Positions 36,989 to 48,953 are shown, numbered from the stretch's first letter. The stretch: DNA of 64,000 nt from Gigaspora margarita (GCA_009809945.1 WTPW01000029.1:570427-634426), one strand, 5' to 3'. The notes: generated from the sequence alone by a model not told the origin. Numbers and translations: made by a program.

Positions 36989-37113
36989 TTATTTAATGGA
37001 TATCAGTGAATACGGTGTATTCCACAGAATAATAGTAAAATTACGTGGCCGAAGGCCACATGGTTTACTATTATTCTGTGGAATACACCGTGTTCGCCGA
37101 TATCCATAAAATA
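36989..37113. mobile_element. Near-perfect 125-bp hairpin MITE
   Basis: Arms TTATTTAATGGATATC and GATATCCATAAAATAA, then GGTGTATTCCACAGAATAAT mirrored. The loop is CGTGGCCGAAGGCCACATG, itself a small stem. The ends resemble the 52708-52853 hairpin (TTATT...AATAA). No TSD was fixed. Confidence 0.65.
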
Positions 37114-37309
37114 AGAATACGTATTCTGTAAGCAATTATAACTTCATTATGCGGGGATAAGATAAGTACAATGATGTTATGATAGATAAGGGATGGATTC
37201 ATGGATTAACTATTTAGGGATACACTTCTACTTTTATTTAGAATTGTCTAGATTCGAACCCTGAGTTATCGTTTTATTGAGGTGAAAAGGTGAGTCTTAT
37301 ATACTTTGC

Positions 37310-37645
37310 TCCCATATAGAAAATATATACAGCTTACTCTAACTATACTATATTTGCAATTTGCATATGCCAAGGTGCAAGAACCGGATATGTTGAGGTG
37401 TAAGAATGAGTCATTGCTTGGCGAAAAAGGGAATAAATAAACAATGGCAGACAAATGCCAGGTGCAAAAACTAGATTGTGGCTCTAGCGTGCGCAGTTGC
37501 CATGTGCTAAATCTAGATTAATTACATTGTTTATCGAAGAAGGGAATAAACAAATAATAGCAGCAAAATGCCAGGTGCCAAAACTGGTATGTTGCCCTAG
37601 CGAGCGCAGTTGCCAAGTGCTCAAACCGGTTATCGCTGCGGCAAG
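37310..37645. repeat. ~115-bp direct tandem repeat, about three units
   Basis: Each unit has GGGAATAAA, AATGCCAGGTGCAAAAACT, and TAGCGTGCGCAGTTGCCA-like parts. GGGAATAAA occurs at about 37429 and 37544. The first unit is more diverged. Non-coding. Confidence 0.65.
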
Positions 37646-38132
37646 TTTCTATTCTATTTGAGGCTATGCCGATTCTACTAAGACTCATAATAGGAGAAAT
37701 AATACTATCGTAACGATATAAACAATGGGAAAATACCCTAAAGTAAACAAATAAAAAAAAGACTCGGGGCGGGAGCCCTTCACAACATACGTAATTTTAA
37801 GAACAGGTGACTAATATAAATATTATAAAACTGCGCATGCCTCTGGTCGGATACAAAAAAAAAATGATTTTTTTCAAAATACATTCGTTGGCAAATCAAT
37901 GAAAAAATTTCAAGACCTATCATTTTTAAAATCGCTAAATAATTTGATGTTAACAAGTCTTCTATAAGTCAGGTTCTCAAGCACTTTTAAAATACGGGTA
38001 TGTATATTGAAAAACCTCTATCACTTTCAGGCAAATCATGTTCACTAGACACGAACGATATAAAATATCCTAAAACCTTAACGAAAAAATTACATGAATT
38101 CAATCCGAAATGAAACTTTGATTAGGACATAA
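37646..38132. other. Intergenic, nothing assigned
   Basis: AT-rich DNA with no supported gene, repeat boundary or RNA gene. Confidence 0.4.
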
Positions 38133-38333
38133 GGGCAGACCGATTTAATTCAGTGGTTTACATTACATCCTCCTCATAAAAGGTGGGGGAAGGATCAGAG
38201 GAAGTTTATTATAAAAACTTTTCCGAAATGATCCGTGATATGATAAAAGGTTTCCGAAATTTTCCGCATATATAGTGAGGTGGGAAGGCAGAAGGGGTGG
38301 TAATGTAAACCACTGAATTAAATTGGTCTGGCC
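38133..38333 (-). mobile_element. PIF/Harbinger-like MITE
   Basis: A 201-bp element, TIR GGGCAGACCGATTTAATTC / GAATTAAATTGGTCTGGCC, flanked by TAA (38130-38132, 38334-38336). It is the same family as 60205-60406 but in opposite orientation; both carry TATATATGCGGAAAATTTCG and a CCCTTCTGCCTTCCC-like strand. The open frame crossing it at 38163-38405 is spurious. Confidence 0.85.
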
Positions 38334-38336
38334 TAA

Positions 38337-39198
38337 CATTAGCCTTATGGCAATTTGGAGAGCAATATACTGACTTGTATATATACATAAAAAATAATAT
38401 TTCATATATCTATCTATATCAATATATATTTATTATTTTGTAGATTTCAAAAACTTGGAAAGTAAGCTTTCAAATAGATAATAAACCCACTGCTCGATAC
38501 TTTTTTAATTTAATTGAATTTCAGAACCATTTTCGAATTAAATTTTAGTTGCTATTATTAAATTTTTTTCAATACTACTGTAGATATAAATATAAATATA
38601 TAAAATTTACTTTTCTTTCATTTTTATCATAATTTTGTCATGTATTATCGACTACTATTAATAATATCTTGGCGCCTGGAATCCCAACTCGAGATTCAAT
38701 TTTAAAACAATCGACAAATTCATGCTCATATTTAACTTTTTTAATAGCGGCACCTGTTCGTGTAATATATTTATTATAAAAGTCTAATTTATATTCAGTC
38801 CTTTTTACATTGACAGTACAGTATTAATATAATGGTCATAAAATAATCATTATGATACAAATTAGCTTTTATACGGGTTATGCAGAAATAATAATTTAAT
38901 CAGATCGGCCGAAAAATCATTTTTATCAAGTTTTCGGGAATTACTGTAAGAAAAAATATATATTTGACCCGTCGACCGAAATTTTGAACGCCAGGTCATG
39001 CAAAACGAAAAATCAACTTTGTGTGGCCTAATAAGCTGCTTCTATAAGTTTTGCAAATACCCGGATGACCATTTTTAGATATAAGTATCTGTCACGAAAT
39101 ATCCGAATGGCTGTTTTGACGTAATATCCTATCCGGATAGCCATTTTTTAAACGCAGATGACTATTTGGACATTCGGATTGACATTAAGATCTCAATA

Positions 39199-39243
<45 letters not shown>

Positions 39244-39439
39244 AGATTTTTACGAGTCATGTAACTCAGCACAAGTGGGCTTGAACTGCTTTATTTGGCT
39301 TTTGAGCAAAATTGAGCCATTCTATCCTCATCAATAAAGTCTCAAGGAAAGGATACATGTTTACGACTCAATATACTCACCTACATCTGACCAGCTTTAT
39401 TGATTAAATCTCTTATAGTTTATACAAATTCTTGATTGT
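38337..39439. other. Intergenic region with repeat scraps and a poly(A) tract
   Basis: No gene. There is a satellite scrap at 38995-39030. A hAT-like scrap with ATCCGGATAGCC and CCGGATGACC words lies at 39050-39180. An uninterrupted run of 34 A occupies 39206-39239, possibly the tail of a lost retroposon. Confidence 0.5.
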
Positions 39440-42055
39440 GGAATCATTCTCAATTTACTCGTGTCGTCTTTCAAGCCTATTTTTATTCTAATTTAATAAA
39501 ATTTAGTATGAAATAGTACGAAAAATATATGGAATACGATAAGGTCGATCTACTATTGCACATGTGAATCTTTAGATGTTCATAACATGAATGAAGATAT
39601 AGGCGCACATCGACACTTTGCAATAAAGCAGTCATGTGATAAATTAGAAAAATCATAATAGTAATAATTTCCTCCTCTGGTTTTACGAGAAAATTTTAAT
39701 CACATGCATAAAAATGCTACATAATAGAATCAAATTACGACAAAGTTATTATGCCAAATAGGGATGTTTAGTCGGACTCTAATCCAAAAGCAAAATCTTT
39801 ATTGAATTTGGGTACCAATATAGGTTTGTAACTTTATCTAGCATATTTTAAAAATGCGAACGCAAACAAAGTTTAAAGAATACAAATTTATTTATATTAT
39901 CAAATATACTAGATGTATGTGCTGATACTAGTCGAAGTTCCAAGTTCGACTTGTGACCGGAATCGAGTCAGACTGGACCAGATCCATAATTCCAGGCATT
40001 ACATACTAATTAATCTTTAACTAATAAGGTAATAGATTGTTGACTGATACGCGTAATCTTTTAAATAGTCTAACCAATTAATAAATCATGAATTCTTACG
40101 TTGCCTTTTTTTACAATTAAATAAGCGCAGTTCTTTTTGAAAAATCCACTTATTTTGGATTATTTCGGCAGCGATAATTTAAAATTTTCTACTTTGATCC
40201 TAAATTTAAGGAAAACCACAAATATTACGAAAAAGTAACAATCGAATGACATATTAAAATAATCAACAATATAAATGGATTAAATTAAAATGGTAAACGC
40301 ACAAGCAAAAGTTGATCAAGAATATCCTCAAGAAACCAGAAGAAGAATAATAATCTTAGATTTTAGTAATAAAAATCTAGAAGGATCTTTAAAACTTGAA
40401 GGATTTAGTAATTTAGAAGTTCTTAACTGTTCAAATAATTTATTAACAGACATTGATTTTTCGGATTTAAATCCAGAAAAAATAAAAGAAATTAATTTAA
40501 AAAATAATAAGCTTACAACCAGGAAATTAACTTGTTTTAGTAAATTTATTAATTTACAAAGAATATCAATAGATAGTAGTTTTCATGGTAGTCTAGAACC
40601 TTTGAAAAACTTGGCTAAATTAAATAGCATAACTATTGCTGGCACTAATATTGATAGTGGATTAGAATACTTGCCAGTTAGCGTAACTACTACTGGATTT
40701 TTTGATAAAGAATGGAAATCTTTTTCATCATTGATTTCTTCTTGTGAAAATTTAGGTAGTCAAAAAATTCTTAAACGATTAGAAGAATATATTTTAATAA
40801 CCACAGTTTATGACTTTGTTTATCACGATCCACAGTATAATGAAAAGGATGTTTTAGAAGCATGGAGAATAGAAAATATTCTTGAATATAGACAAAAAAA
40901 GAAAGAAAAGTTAATAAAAGACAATTTTATTTCATTAAAATCTCAGTTGATGAAGTTGAAAATAATATTTGAACAACAAATAAAACCTTTAGAATTCAAG
41001 AACTTAACTCTGCAAATAAAAACGAAAAAAGCCGAAATTATTAATATTCTTCATAGTGGAAGAGGTAGTAGTGCTTACCTTCATATGGAGATTAAAGAAA
41101 TGCGAAGAAAAATATCAGATAATAAAAAATTAGAGCAGCATTTACAAGAAGCAAGAAAAATAACCATTGATTTGGAAGAAGTCAAGTTCTTTTGCAAAGA
41201 AGACAAAAATGAAGTTTGTAAAGGTGCTTATAAAGATTTAAAAAGATTAGAAAAAAAATTAAATTATCATATGAGATTAGAACATAATATAAGTCATTAT
41301 GAAATCGCTCTTAGGGGGTTTGTTCATGGTGCAACGCTTGCTGAATTAGCAAAACACATTGCTGAAATTCAAAAGTTAACCCAAAGATTATTAGGTCGCC
41401 AGCACCAATTCCATATCCTCTAACCTTTTTTATGGTACTCTTGAGTTCGAGTAAAAATAAACAATTTTTTTTAACTTTTTTTAAGTTTTGAAATTTTACC
41501 TAAATACTTCTAGTAAAACTTCATATATATTGAATAATTCAGAACAATTTTCATATAAAATTTGGGAGCAATTATTTTATAATACTAATAATAATTAACA
41601 ATCATTATTTGTAAACTAAACTGCTGTATTTTAATACATGTAATATCATTTATTTTTAAAATAAAATCTTTCAAATCATTTGATAATTTCAAAATTTGCA
41701 GCATAAAAAAATAAATCTTAAAATCTGATTATCCAATTGCTAAAATAGCCTAAAACTGACAATGAACTATACAACATATAACTTTCATAGATTTTTCGAG
41801 CTTTGGATTTTTTTAATATCAATAATCCAATGAGTTTGTGATTATTTAAAGAATTGTAGAGTTTGCCGGTTCATTTTGTCTAAGTCCTTAATAAGATTGG
41901 CCTTACTAATATTTATTAGTCAAAGCAGTCGGTCATTCTATCCTAGAATGGATTAATAATCTCCTAATTATTAATAGTTAAATTTAACTTTCGTCATAGA
42001 TAAAAGCTTAAAAAATGTAGTGAATTAATTTAAGTGATGTTAGAGAAAAAAAAAG
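39440..42055 (+). repeat. Segmental duplication, copy 1 (LRR gene block)
   Basis: Homology to 49850-52530 covers upstream sequence (AATTTAGTATGAA, GATACGATAA, CACATGT, CATCGA.ACTTTG), the whole LRR gene and ~600 bp downstream (TTTTATGGTACTC, AATAATCTCCTA, GTGATGTTAGAG). Spacing between copies is about 10.5 kb, direct orientation. Boundaries are estimates. Confidence 0.75.
40290..41423 (+). CDS. LRR/coiled-coil protein, paralogue A
   Basis: 377 residues in one exon. The N-terminus (MVNAQAKVDQEYPQETRRR) leads into three to five degenerate leucine-rich repeats at residues ~20-135: LDFSNKNLEGSLKLEGFSN, LEVLNCSNNLLTDIDFS, IKEINLKNNKLTTRKL, LKNLAKLNSITIAGTNID, then GLEYLPVSV. Residues ~185-330 are Lys/Glu-rich, predicted helical or coiled coil. 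No signal peptide, membrane segment or catalytic motif. To my knowledge this architecture is a large expanded family in Rhizophagus genomes with unknown role; protein interaction is the default guess. The paralogue at 51021-52202 is about four-fifths identical over the first 130 residues by eye; the intact reading frames suggest both are under selection. Confidence 0.82.
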   Translation: MVNAQAKVDQEYPQETRRRIIILDFSNKNLEGSLKLEGFSNLEVLNCSNNLLTDIDFSDLNPEKIKEINLKNNKLTTRKLTCFSKFINLQRISIDSSFHGSLEPLKNLAKLNSITIAGTNIDSGLEYLPVSVTTTGFFDKEWKSFSSLISSCENLGSQKILKRLEEYILITTVYDFVYHDPQYNEKDVLEAWRIENILEYRQKKKEKLIKDNFISLKSQLMKLKIIFEQQIKPLEFKNLTLQIKTKKAEIINILHSGRGSSAYLHMEIKEMRRKISDNKKLEQHLQEARKITIDLEEVKFFCKEDKNEVCKGAYKDLKRLEKKLNYHMRLEHNISHYEIALRGFVHGATLAELAKHIAEIQKLTQRLLGRQHQFHIL

Positions 42056-42085
42056 ACAACTTGTATAATAGTATTGTATGATAAG

Positions 42086-43190
42086 TAGTGATGGGCCACG
42101 CGCGGGATCCGCGCGTGATCCCGCGCGGGATGCGCGGGATTCAAAATCCCGCGTGCGGGATTTTTAATATAAGATTATTTGGCCTGCATTAGCATATCAT
42201 CTGGCCCGCATTAACAAATTATCCGGCCAGCTTTAACATAAGTGGGCCAATGACTAATTAGTATTTGATGTACATAAAAATATTATGCACGCGTTAACTT
42301 TTTATTTGTTTCTCGTTCGCATATATATACGTACGTACAGAGATAATGCGCAAACTGTACGTTGAAATAATTTTTTAAATTGTCGTTATTAATCAAATGG
42401 GAATCTAGACTTTTAATTTCTTGCATAAATAATACATCAAGAATATTGTGTACCATATGGGCAAAAATCTCCACTTTCAGTGATTATTTAATATGAGTGA
42501 TAAGGTTAAATAAAATTCGAGCCAATCATTTATGTGATATTAGATGATTATTGAGTATAAAAGTGACTATTTGATAAGCCCGATTATGAATTTCTTATGA
42601 GTCGTTTACAAATGAATTTTTGTACGTATATAACCTGGTTACCTATAAATTTTTGTACGTATGTACCTGATCACTTATAAATTTTAGTACAATTATACCT
42701 GATTATGCGCCTGATTACTTATAAATTTTATACGCTTATATGATTTGATCGCTGTGTTGCCATTATAATTTTGAATATATCTTTATATAATAATATTTAA
42801 AAACAAATTGAGAAAATTAAGGCAAATCTGAATTAATAATTTTTATACGCTTATATGATTTGATCGCTGTGTTGCCATTATAATTTTGAATATATCTTTA
42901 TATAATAATATTTAAAAACAAATCAAGAAAATTAAGGCAAATCTGAATTAATAAATTTAATAATTATAAGATTTAGATGTTTTAAATGTANGCAAAATCT
43001 ATATAAGCATTTTTATTTGTAATAAATGCAGTAAGATTTATAAGAAATGATTATTATTTTAATAAGAAATAACATTCCTAGCGGTGATTTATATATATAT
43101 ATTTATTTATCGTGAAAAAATCAGAAACTCTACTCGATCCCACGAATCCCGCGCGGGATTTTTAAAAAAATCGGGATTTGCCCATCACTA
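42086..43190. mobile_element. hAT-like element of CGCGGGAT words
   Basis: TAGTGATGGGCCACGCGCGG starts it and CCCGATTTTT...TTGCCCATCACTA closes it. A perfect 8-bp duplication ATGATAAG flanks it (42078-42085, 43191-43198). The subterminal zones iterate GCGCGGGAT / ATCCCGCGCG, very GC-rich for this window. The interior is AT-rich and includes a 115-bp tandem duplication and one N at 42991. No transposase; the open frame at 42283-42474 is not convincing. Confidence 0.88.
42727..42956. repeat. 115-bp tandem duplication inside the hAT element
   Basis: Two nearly identical units, each with TACGCTTATATGATTTGATC and AATTAAGGCAAATCTGAATT, offset by 115 bp. They differ at about two positions, so the duplication is recent. 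Confidence 0.85.
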
Positions 43191-43274
43191 ATGATAAGTG
43201 TGAGTAAGTTAGTGCACACGGGTTCACGTGACGGAAGAACACGTGATTTAAATGCGAATACAAATTCGAATTTG

Positions 43275-43680
43275 TGACATTAGAGAACTGAATTTCCAGA
43301 TTAGTTTACCCCCCAACATTGTATATTCTTTATTTAGTACAAATAACATTCATTCCTATTTTAGTATAATTCATTAAATGTTAGTTAAAATTAGAGGTAG
43401 AAACTTGATGATTAACATATAATCGTAAAATTTTCATAATCGTGTTGCACGTATAAATGTTTTTTTGGTAAGAATTACAGTATGAAAATTCCAGATAACA
43501 CGTCAACATAGCGTGTTAGATGGCACGTTAATGTGCTAGGTAACACGTTAACGTGTCATATATTAAATTCAAATGTATATAACGAATGAATCTGACTTTA
43601 ATAAAGAGAGATACAGGTAGAGAAGTTCACTTCGATTTTACTTAAGAAAAATAAAGTAGTATTGGTTGTATATTCAAATA
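43275..43680 (+). repeat. LTR-like dispersed repeat
   Basis: It begins near TGTGACATTAGAGAAC. Later come TTAATGTGCTAGGTAACACG, a TATATAA box and CTTTAATAAAG. The same order occurs at about 17733-18070 inside the hAT element. A TG start, TATA box and AATAAA fit an LTR promoter/terminator, but no CA end, primer-binding site, partner LTR or 5-bp duplication was found. A solo LTR is a guess. Confidence 0.4.
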
Positions 43681-44329
43681 AAGGTTTGAAATTTTTGAAA
43701 GTTTATGTTTAGTGGGGTAAATCGGTTTTGTTCCTCAATGTATAACGATAAACATATATCATTTTAATCCTTTTGTTATCGAAATAATCTAATGGCTTAC
43801 TCTATAATAAAGGTATAGCGATTCTACACCATTTACGATTTACCAAAAGCATGAAAATAGGCACCGCGATATTTCATAAGGTCGCTAAAGTTATTAAATA
43901 TTTATAAAGGCATTCATTAAAAGCTCAATTATTTTGAGAGGGCAAAGTTTATGAGATATTTATATAGCAAAATCCATTAATTACGTGTACAACTTTTACG
44001 TAGAAACAATACAAACACAAATTATAGTTTAATTAATCGCCTATAGAAAATTTTGTTAAGAAATAAACGTTCGATAATTGTGTAATAACCTGTTCAAAGT
44101 GCATACCGAAAATGAGTACAAGGTTTTCCTTCGGACAATCTTGCGATAGTCAGGATGCAAAATAAAATTTTTTTACAAACTTTATTATCATTATTGTTTG
44201 TGTAAATAATAAATTATATATATATATAAGTTACATATAATAAATTTATTGAATGACAAATTTATTTAAAGATTGCAATTTTTTTAATTTTGCAATACTT
44301 TTGATAACTGTGTAGTTTTTTTGGAACTT
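43681..44329. other. Intergenic, nothing assigned
   Basis: AT-rich, with a TATATATATATAAG tract near 44217. No gene supported. Confidence 0.4.
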
Positions 44330-45009
44330 TCTCTTTTTGTGTACATTTATTATAATCTAGTCAATGTTTTATTGAGGTATCTTACATTTTTTTCATTAAA
44401 TGGATGCTGGTTGCACCCTTATTTTGGCACCATTTCGTATTGATTCAGCTTGTGTGGTAGAGTTTCTTTGATAAAGATAAGAAGTAAATTTTCCATCTGA
44501 CAAAGATCCGACTTTTCATATCCTTTTTTAAAGTATTTGATACCTGCAAGCAGTTGGCTGTTATTTTTCACTTTGTCAATAATACCATGAAAAAAAGTTT
44601 CAACAGCTTCAACTTATGCGTTCACATCAACTACATTAATAGATTCGCTTAAAAAAAAATTTTTAGTTTATCTAACTTAACCACTTATAACACAATGTCT
44701 TTATGAATTTTTCAGAAGCAAGATTGACATTTTCTTTAGTAATTTGACTATTTTCTGGCATGATAGGAGCATACAAAAATGCATAAAATGTAGAATCTTT
44801 TGTGAAAGTCCCTTTAAAATACATTCCATTAATATTTTTTATTCAAGAGCTTTTATATACAATATCATCATTAAAAATATATATTCCCTCATATAAATAT
44901 GTATATACAGTAATGTACTTGAATTTACTTATGACAAGTAATATAATAGTAAGTTATACAATCATCAATAGAGAGACAGAAATAAGATTAAATGTCTCTT
45001 CAAATTATT

Positions 45010-45875
45010 TAAGGATAGAGGGTATGTAAATCATTTCTATTAATAAACTAGTTACTAAAAATTTTATATTTAATAATAAAGAAAATTTTTATTAAGTAAC
45101 ATGTTAAATTTTTAAATAAAATTGTAGAGGAGGTTTTTCTGATTCTAACGGTGGTTGAATCATTAAAATTGGCCCAGTAGAACATAAGATATAGCTATTT
45201 TTATCTTCGCGACCCTATTTTACTTATTGTTTACACGTGATTTGATTGGGCAATTTGTGATCACCCCCCAGAATAGAACCGCACCAGGGGTCTAGACACT
45301 TTTGTAGTAATGTGACGTGGCGCATGAAAATTAACCAATCGGAGAACGTAAATTTTGATCTTCCCAGATCAGTCTGACATCAAAACAAAACACGTGTACA
45401 AGAAGAAAAAGAGTGAAAAGAGTGAAAATACTAGAAAACTAGTGTTTAAATTAGCCTTGAAAACCACATAAAAATGTCCAGAATGCGATTTTATAGATAG
45501 ATAGTGGCCTTCTAAGTCTATATATACAAACCCTAACCCTAACCTTAACATAAAGCCAAAAAGTTAATCCAAATAATGCCACACCATGTGATGGTCACGT
45601 TACTGCAAAAGTGTCTAGACTCCTGGAGGGGCCACAGAATAGACCACACCCCTGCAAAAGTTGTTACTATAAAAACTTTATCAAATTTCATTCAAAATTA
45701 ATAAAATTTTTAGAATATATGTAATTTTTAATTATAAACAATTTTACTTAGTACATAAATAACAATTAATTTAGTAAAAATTAACTTTTATATGTAGCAA
45801 CTTGTAAATTCGTAGTAAAAATATTTTTTGTCACTCATTTATTAATAGAAATGATCTACATGCCCTCTACCCTTA
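45010..45875. mobile_element. TIR element inserted in the MULE transposase remnant
   Basis: The ends TAAGGATAGAGGGTATGTA and (reverse complement) TAAGGGTAGAGGGCATGTA continue for ~37 bp through ATCATTTCTATTAATAAA. Removing it rejoins the transposase reading just after the SWIM motif. It holds one shared module copy at 45121-45195 (TAACGGTGGTTGAATCATT) and a nested MULE-like MITE. No duplication was identified. Confidence 0.65.
45278..45634. mobile_element. MULE-like MITE (uninterrupted 357-bp copy)
   Basis: Exact 9-bp duplication CAGAATAGA (45269-45277, 45635-45643). TIR core GTCTAGACACTTTTGYAGTAA. It serves as the empty-site reference for the 14618-15984 copy. The interior contains AAACCCTAACCCTAACC words. 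Short frames in it are spurious. Confidence 0.9.
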
Positions 45876-46341
45876 ATCGCAACAGCAGCTTGGTGCTTGC
45901 AAGGTGATCCTTTAAGCACAATAATATATGTGCATACCCAATTTATAGATCAGCTCTATATGTTTTACCAGTTTTACCAACAGTGTACATGTTATTAATT
46001 GTTTAATATTGAATTCCTTCCTAATTTACCTGTCCAGTCAGGACAAAGAAAGCATTTTAATAATTCTAAATGACCAGTGTGTCAATTAGCAATACCTAAT
46101 AACCGCCTTTCATAAAAATGTTCTATATTTGTACAATATTGAATGCTTGAATTCTTCCAAAAATGATCTTTTCATATAATTATTAGTATAATTTTTGAGC
46201 AACAACAAATCTACCCAATATGATAGCACCAAAGAAAACTGTCTTTTCCAAAAAATTATGCAGTAGTCTATATTTAGTAAAATATAGTTCATCAAATTTA
46301 ACACATTCTTTATCTATTTTAGGAATAGTAGATATATACAG

Positions 46342-46627
46342 TAGGGTTCTGCAATTTGATTTGATATTCAACTATTTGAATCAAATATTTGATCAAATTC
46401 AAATTCAAATTTGACTATATTTGATTTGATCAAATTCAAATATAGTTAAATTTGATTTGATTTGACAAATATTTGATTTGATTTGAAAATTACTATTAAA
46501 AATTCAAATCCAAATCAAATTCAAATTCAAATATTTGAATCAAATCAAATTCAAATCAGGGTCAATTTGATTTGATCAAATTCAAATTGGACCAATATTT
46601 GATTTGATTTGAATTTGAGGAACCCTA
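46342..46627. mobile_element. hAT-like MITE of TTTGATTTGA words
   Basis: TAGGGTTC at one end, GAACCCTA at the other, and a perfect 8-bp duplication ATATACAG (46334-46341, 46628-46635). The whole 286-bp interior is iterated TTTGATTTGA and AAATTCAAAT. No coding capacity. Confidence 0.88.
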
Positions 46628-46671
46628 ATATACAGACAGATTAAAGGAGTTATTATTGAAATTTGATCATC

Positions 46672-47150
46672 TGTTCTGCAGGTTGATAGCATAGTAGTTG
46701 TGCTCCCAGGTTATTAACCATCTCCTTCCATAAGGTTGCCAGTTCAAGTTCTACAAATAGTAAAAAATTTAACTATACATGATCATGTGAAGGATAACCT
46801 AATTAGAATGCTAGGACCATGTATGGATGGCTCAGCCACATCTTGGGCTTGGCTGTGATGAAAGCTTACCGGGCAATTTAGATAGATGTTGTTTAATCTG
46901 TTCTAATGGGGTTTATATCTGTTGCTCAATGTTTTTGGCCTCAGGGGTAAAAAACTTCTAGAAAAATTGGAATGAGGGTTTGAGTCTGGTCGATCTCGTC
47001 TGCTTGGTGTATTTCTCTTCAGAATTACTTGGACAGTTCTGGTTAAATCCCTGGTTGTAAATGGGTCAGCTGATTAAGTTCAGTTAGAATAAAATAGGAT
47101 GGCTTAGTATCGGATAGCCGCAGTAGAAATCAAAAATAGCAATAGATACA
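46672..47150 (+). mobile_element. tRNA-headed SINE related to the 1065 element
   Basis: The head GTTGATAGCATAGTAGTTG (A box) and AGGTTGCCAGTTCAAGTTC (B box) match the head of 1065-1719. The body differs, and the 3' end and target duplication are not clear, so the right limit is approximate. Confidence 0.6.
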
Positions 47151-48195
47151 CATATATAGATCATTACAAATGAACAAAAATGTAGGACCCTGTTGGGTTC
47201 ACATGATTAATTGACCTTAATAAAAAGACCACCAGCATGCAGCTTCAGGTATATGCCTGAAAAAAATAAATTGATTATCTTTATGAATTTTGTGCTTCAT
47301 GCATATAACCAGTAACAAAACAACTGCATTATATAGAAAATATATAGTAAACAGGTATTGCAAATTGACTACAAATTTTTAGGGCATTGCATTCAGCTAA
47401 GAATCATCTGTAATAAAACTTGGAGCCCAAATTGTTTAAGTAAATTAATAGCATTTTCAATTGTAAAGAACTTCAGTTTCATTAAATATTAATAATATTT
47501 CTAAGAGAAGGACAACAGCCATGCAACTTGTATAAAGAAGATTCATCAATATATTAAGCATATCTAATGAAGCAGATGCATCCAGAAAACAAAGTTCACT
47601 AGCTTGGTAAATCTTTTATATACTGTGCTCTTATTATCAAACTCATAACAATACAAAGAATAAAAGAATTATATATTTGGAGAGTTGCATTTCTATAATT
47701 TGATTTATTATACTTATTGGTTAACAATCTCTTGTAGCCACAGTTGGCAATAAAGATCAATGGATCCAAATGGAGATACAAATTGAGCCAGTAGAGCTCT
47801 GAATAGAGCTAATAGACACTAGTTTTTTGAACTCAATTGGCTCCATTGCCAACCCTGCTATAGTGATCAAACATTCTTTTTTCCATTTTTATTAAGTACA
47901 AAATTGATTATAAAGGTATTGCATAAAGCCTACATCTGGATTTTAGCTCAATTGCAAATATTTATATCTGTTACAGATAAGAGCAATTTATCTTCATACG
48001 TATACATATACATGTTTTGCTGAAATTGCTGTATGCCTTATACTAAAAGCCTATATATTGTTTTTGTGTTCCCTTACTAACTGGGCAGAAACTAAAAGAA
48101 GCAGTTGAATTTGGCGAATGGTTGTGGGTAAAATGAAGGCTAATATCTAGTGGGTGAGAGAGTTTAAGAATTGTTTTCTCTAATTTAAAATCAAG
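47151..48195. other. Intergenic, with a small foldback scrap
   Basis: No gene. At about 47735-47862, CACAGTTGGCAATA mirrors GGCTCCATTGCCAACCCTG. GGCTCAATTGG words of the same kind recur at 59790-59870. Otherwise AT-rich. Confidence 0.4.
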
Positions 48196-48953
48196 TATGG
48201 CTAGTGTTCCTCATACCCGAACCGAAGACCTGAACCCGGCCTTGCGGGCCATGATTTTTTGAACCCGACCGGGTCCGGGTCACGAGAGAGAGATCCGGAC
48301 CGATAGTACCCGGACCGACCCGGTTTTTTTTTTTTTATGACGATCTAGCATGAGGGAAATTTTTTTACAGCACAAATTGCACAAGGAAAGTTTTTATAGC
48401 ACAAATTGCACAAGGAACATTGATTTCTTTACTTTACCGTTTTTTTTCACACGAATTGGCATACTACGTTAACTCATACAGGGGAGTCCCAAAATTCCGG
48501 GTCGGGATACGTCGGAGTGCATCGGAATGATGATCGGCTGGATCGGAATTGATCAATTTTGCCCCATGATCATAAAAAATTTTACTAATAAATCATATCC
48601 ATTCATTAAGTAAAAAATGCCCAGCTGATAATTTTGCTATAAAACCTGCTAACAACTAGGGCTAAACGCCGATCTAAATCCGACGCATCCGACCCGTAAA
48701 TTTGGGGACAGCCCTGTAAAAATCATACAACGTTACCGATTTTTTCCTGTTAGATGAAATAAAATTGAGTGCATTTTGCTTAGTAAAATTTTTTTTTTAA
48801 AATGCTTTATTTTCACGTGAGCAAGGTATACTTATACCGGTTCCAGTTCGGGTCGGGCATCAAATATTCGGGTACGGGTTTGCACTTGGACCCGAACCGG
48901 TTTCCGGTTCGAATTCGGGTTTTTGCTAAAACCCGGCCCGACCCGGCCCATGA
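48196..48953. mobile_element. hAT-like element of ACCCGG words
   Basis: The ends TAGTGTTCCTCATACCCG and (reverse complement) AATTGTTCCTCATGGGCC. The subterminal zones iterate CCCGGAC, CGGGTC and GAACCGG. The putative 8-bp duplication AGTATGGC / TGTATTTC is decayed. A TA-target MITE is nested at 48479-48716, and a 29-bp tandem duplication (AGCACAAATTGCACAAGGAA) sits at 48365-48420. Confidence 0.65.
48479..48716. mobile_element. TA-target MITE nested in the ACCCGG element
   Basis: CAGGGGAGTCCCAAAATTCC / reverse complement CAGGGCTGTCCCCAAATTT, flanked by TA (48477-48478, 48717-48718). Subterminal GTCGGATGCGTCGG / GTCGGAGTGCATCGG words. Confidence 0.75.

Larger units (their letters stand above)
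44330..46330 (-). pseudogene. Degenerate MULE transposase with SWIM zinc finger
   Basis: Reading the minus strand from 46330 down: KFDELYFTKYRLLHNFLEKT, HFYERRLLGIAN, HTGHLELLKCFLCPDWTGK, then YTVGKTGKTYRADL and a SWIM-type KGSPCKHQAAVAIK (45870-45950). Beyond an 866-bp insert come FYAFLYAPIMPENSQITKEN, FHGIIDKVKNNSQLLAGIKY and AKIRVQPASI (to ~44430). The C-x-H SWIM signature with a following IRVQP tail is typical of Mutator-like transposases in my experience of fungal repeats. Frameshifts and stops abound, and no DDE triad can be traced with confidence. It is a dead autonomous relative that could belong to the same superfamily as the 9-11-bp-duplication MITEs nearby. Confidence 0.55.
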
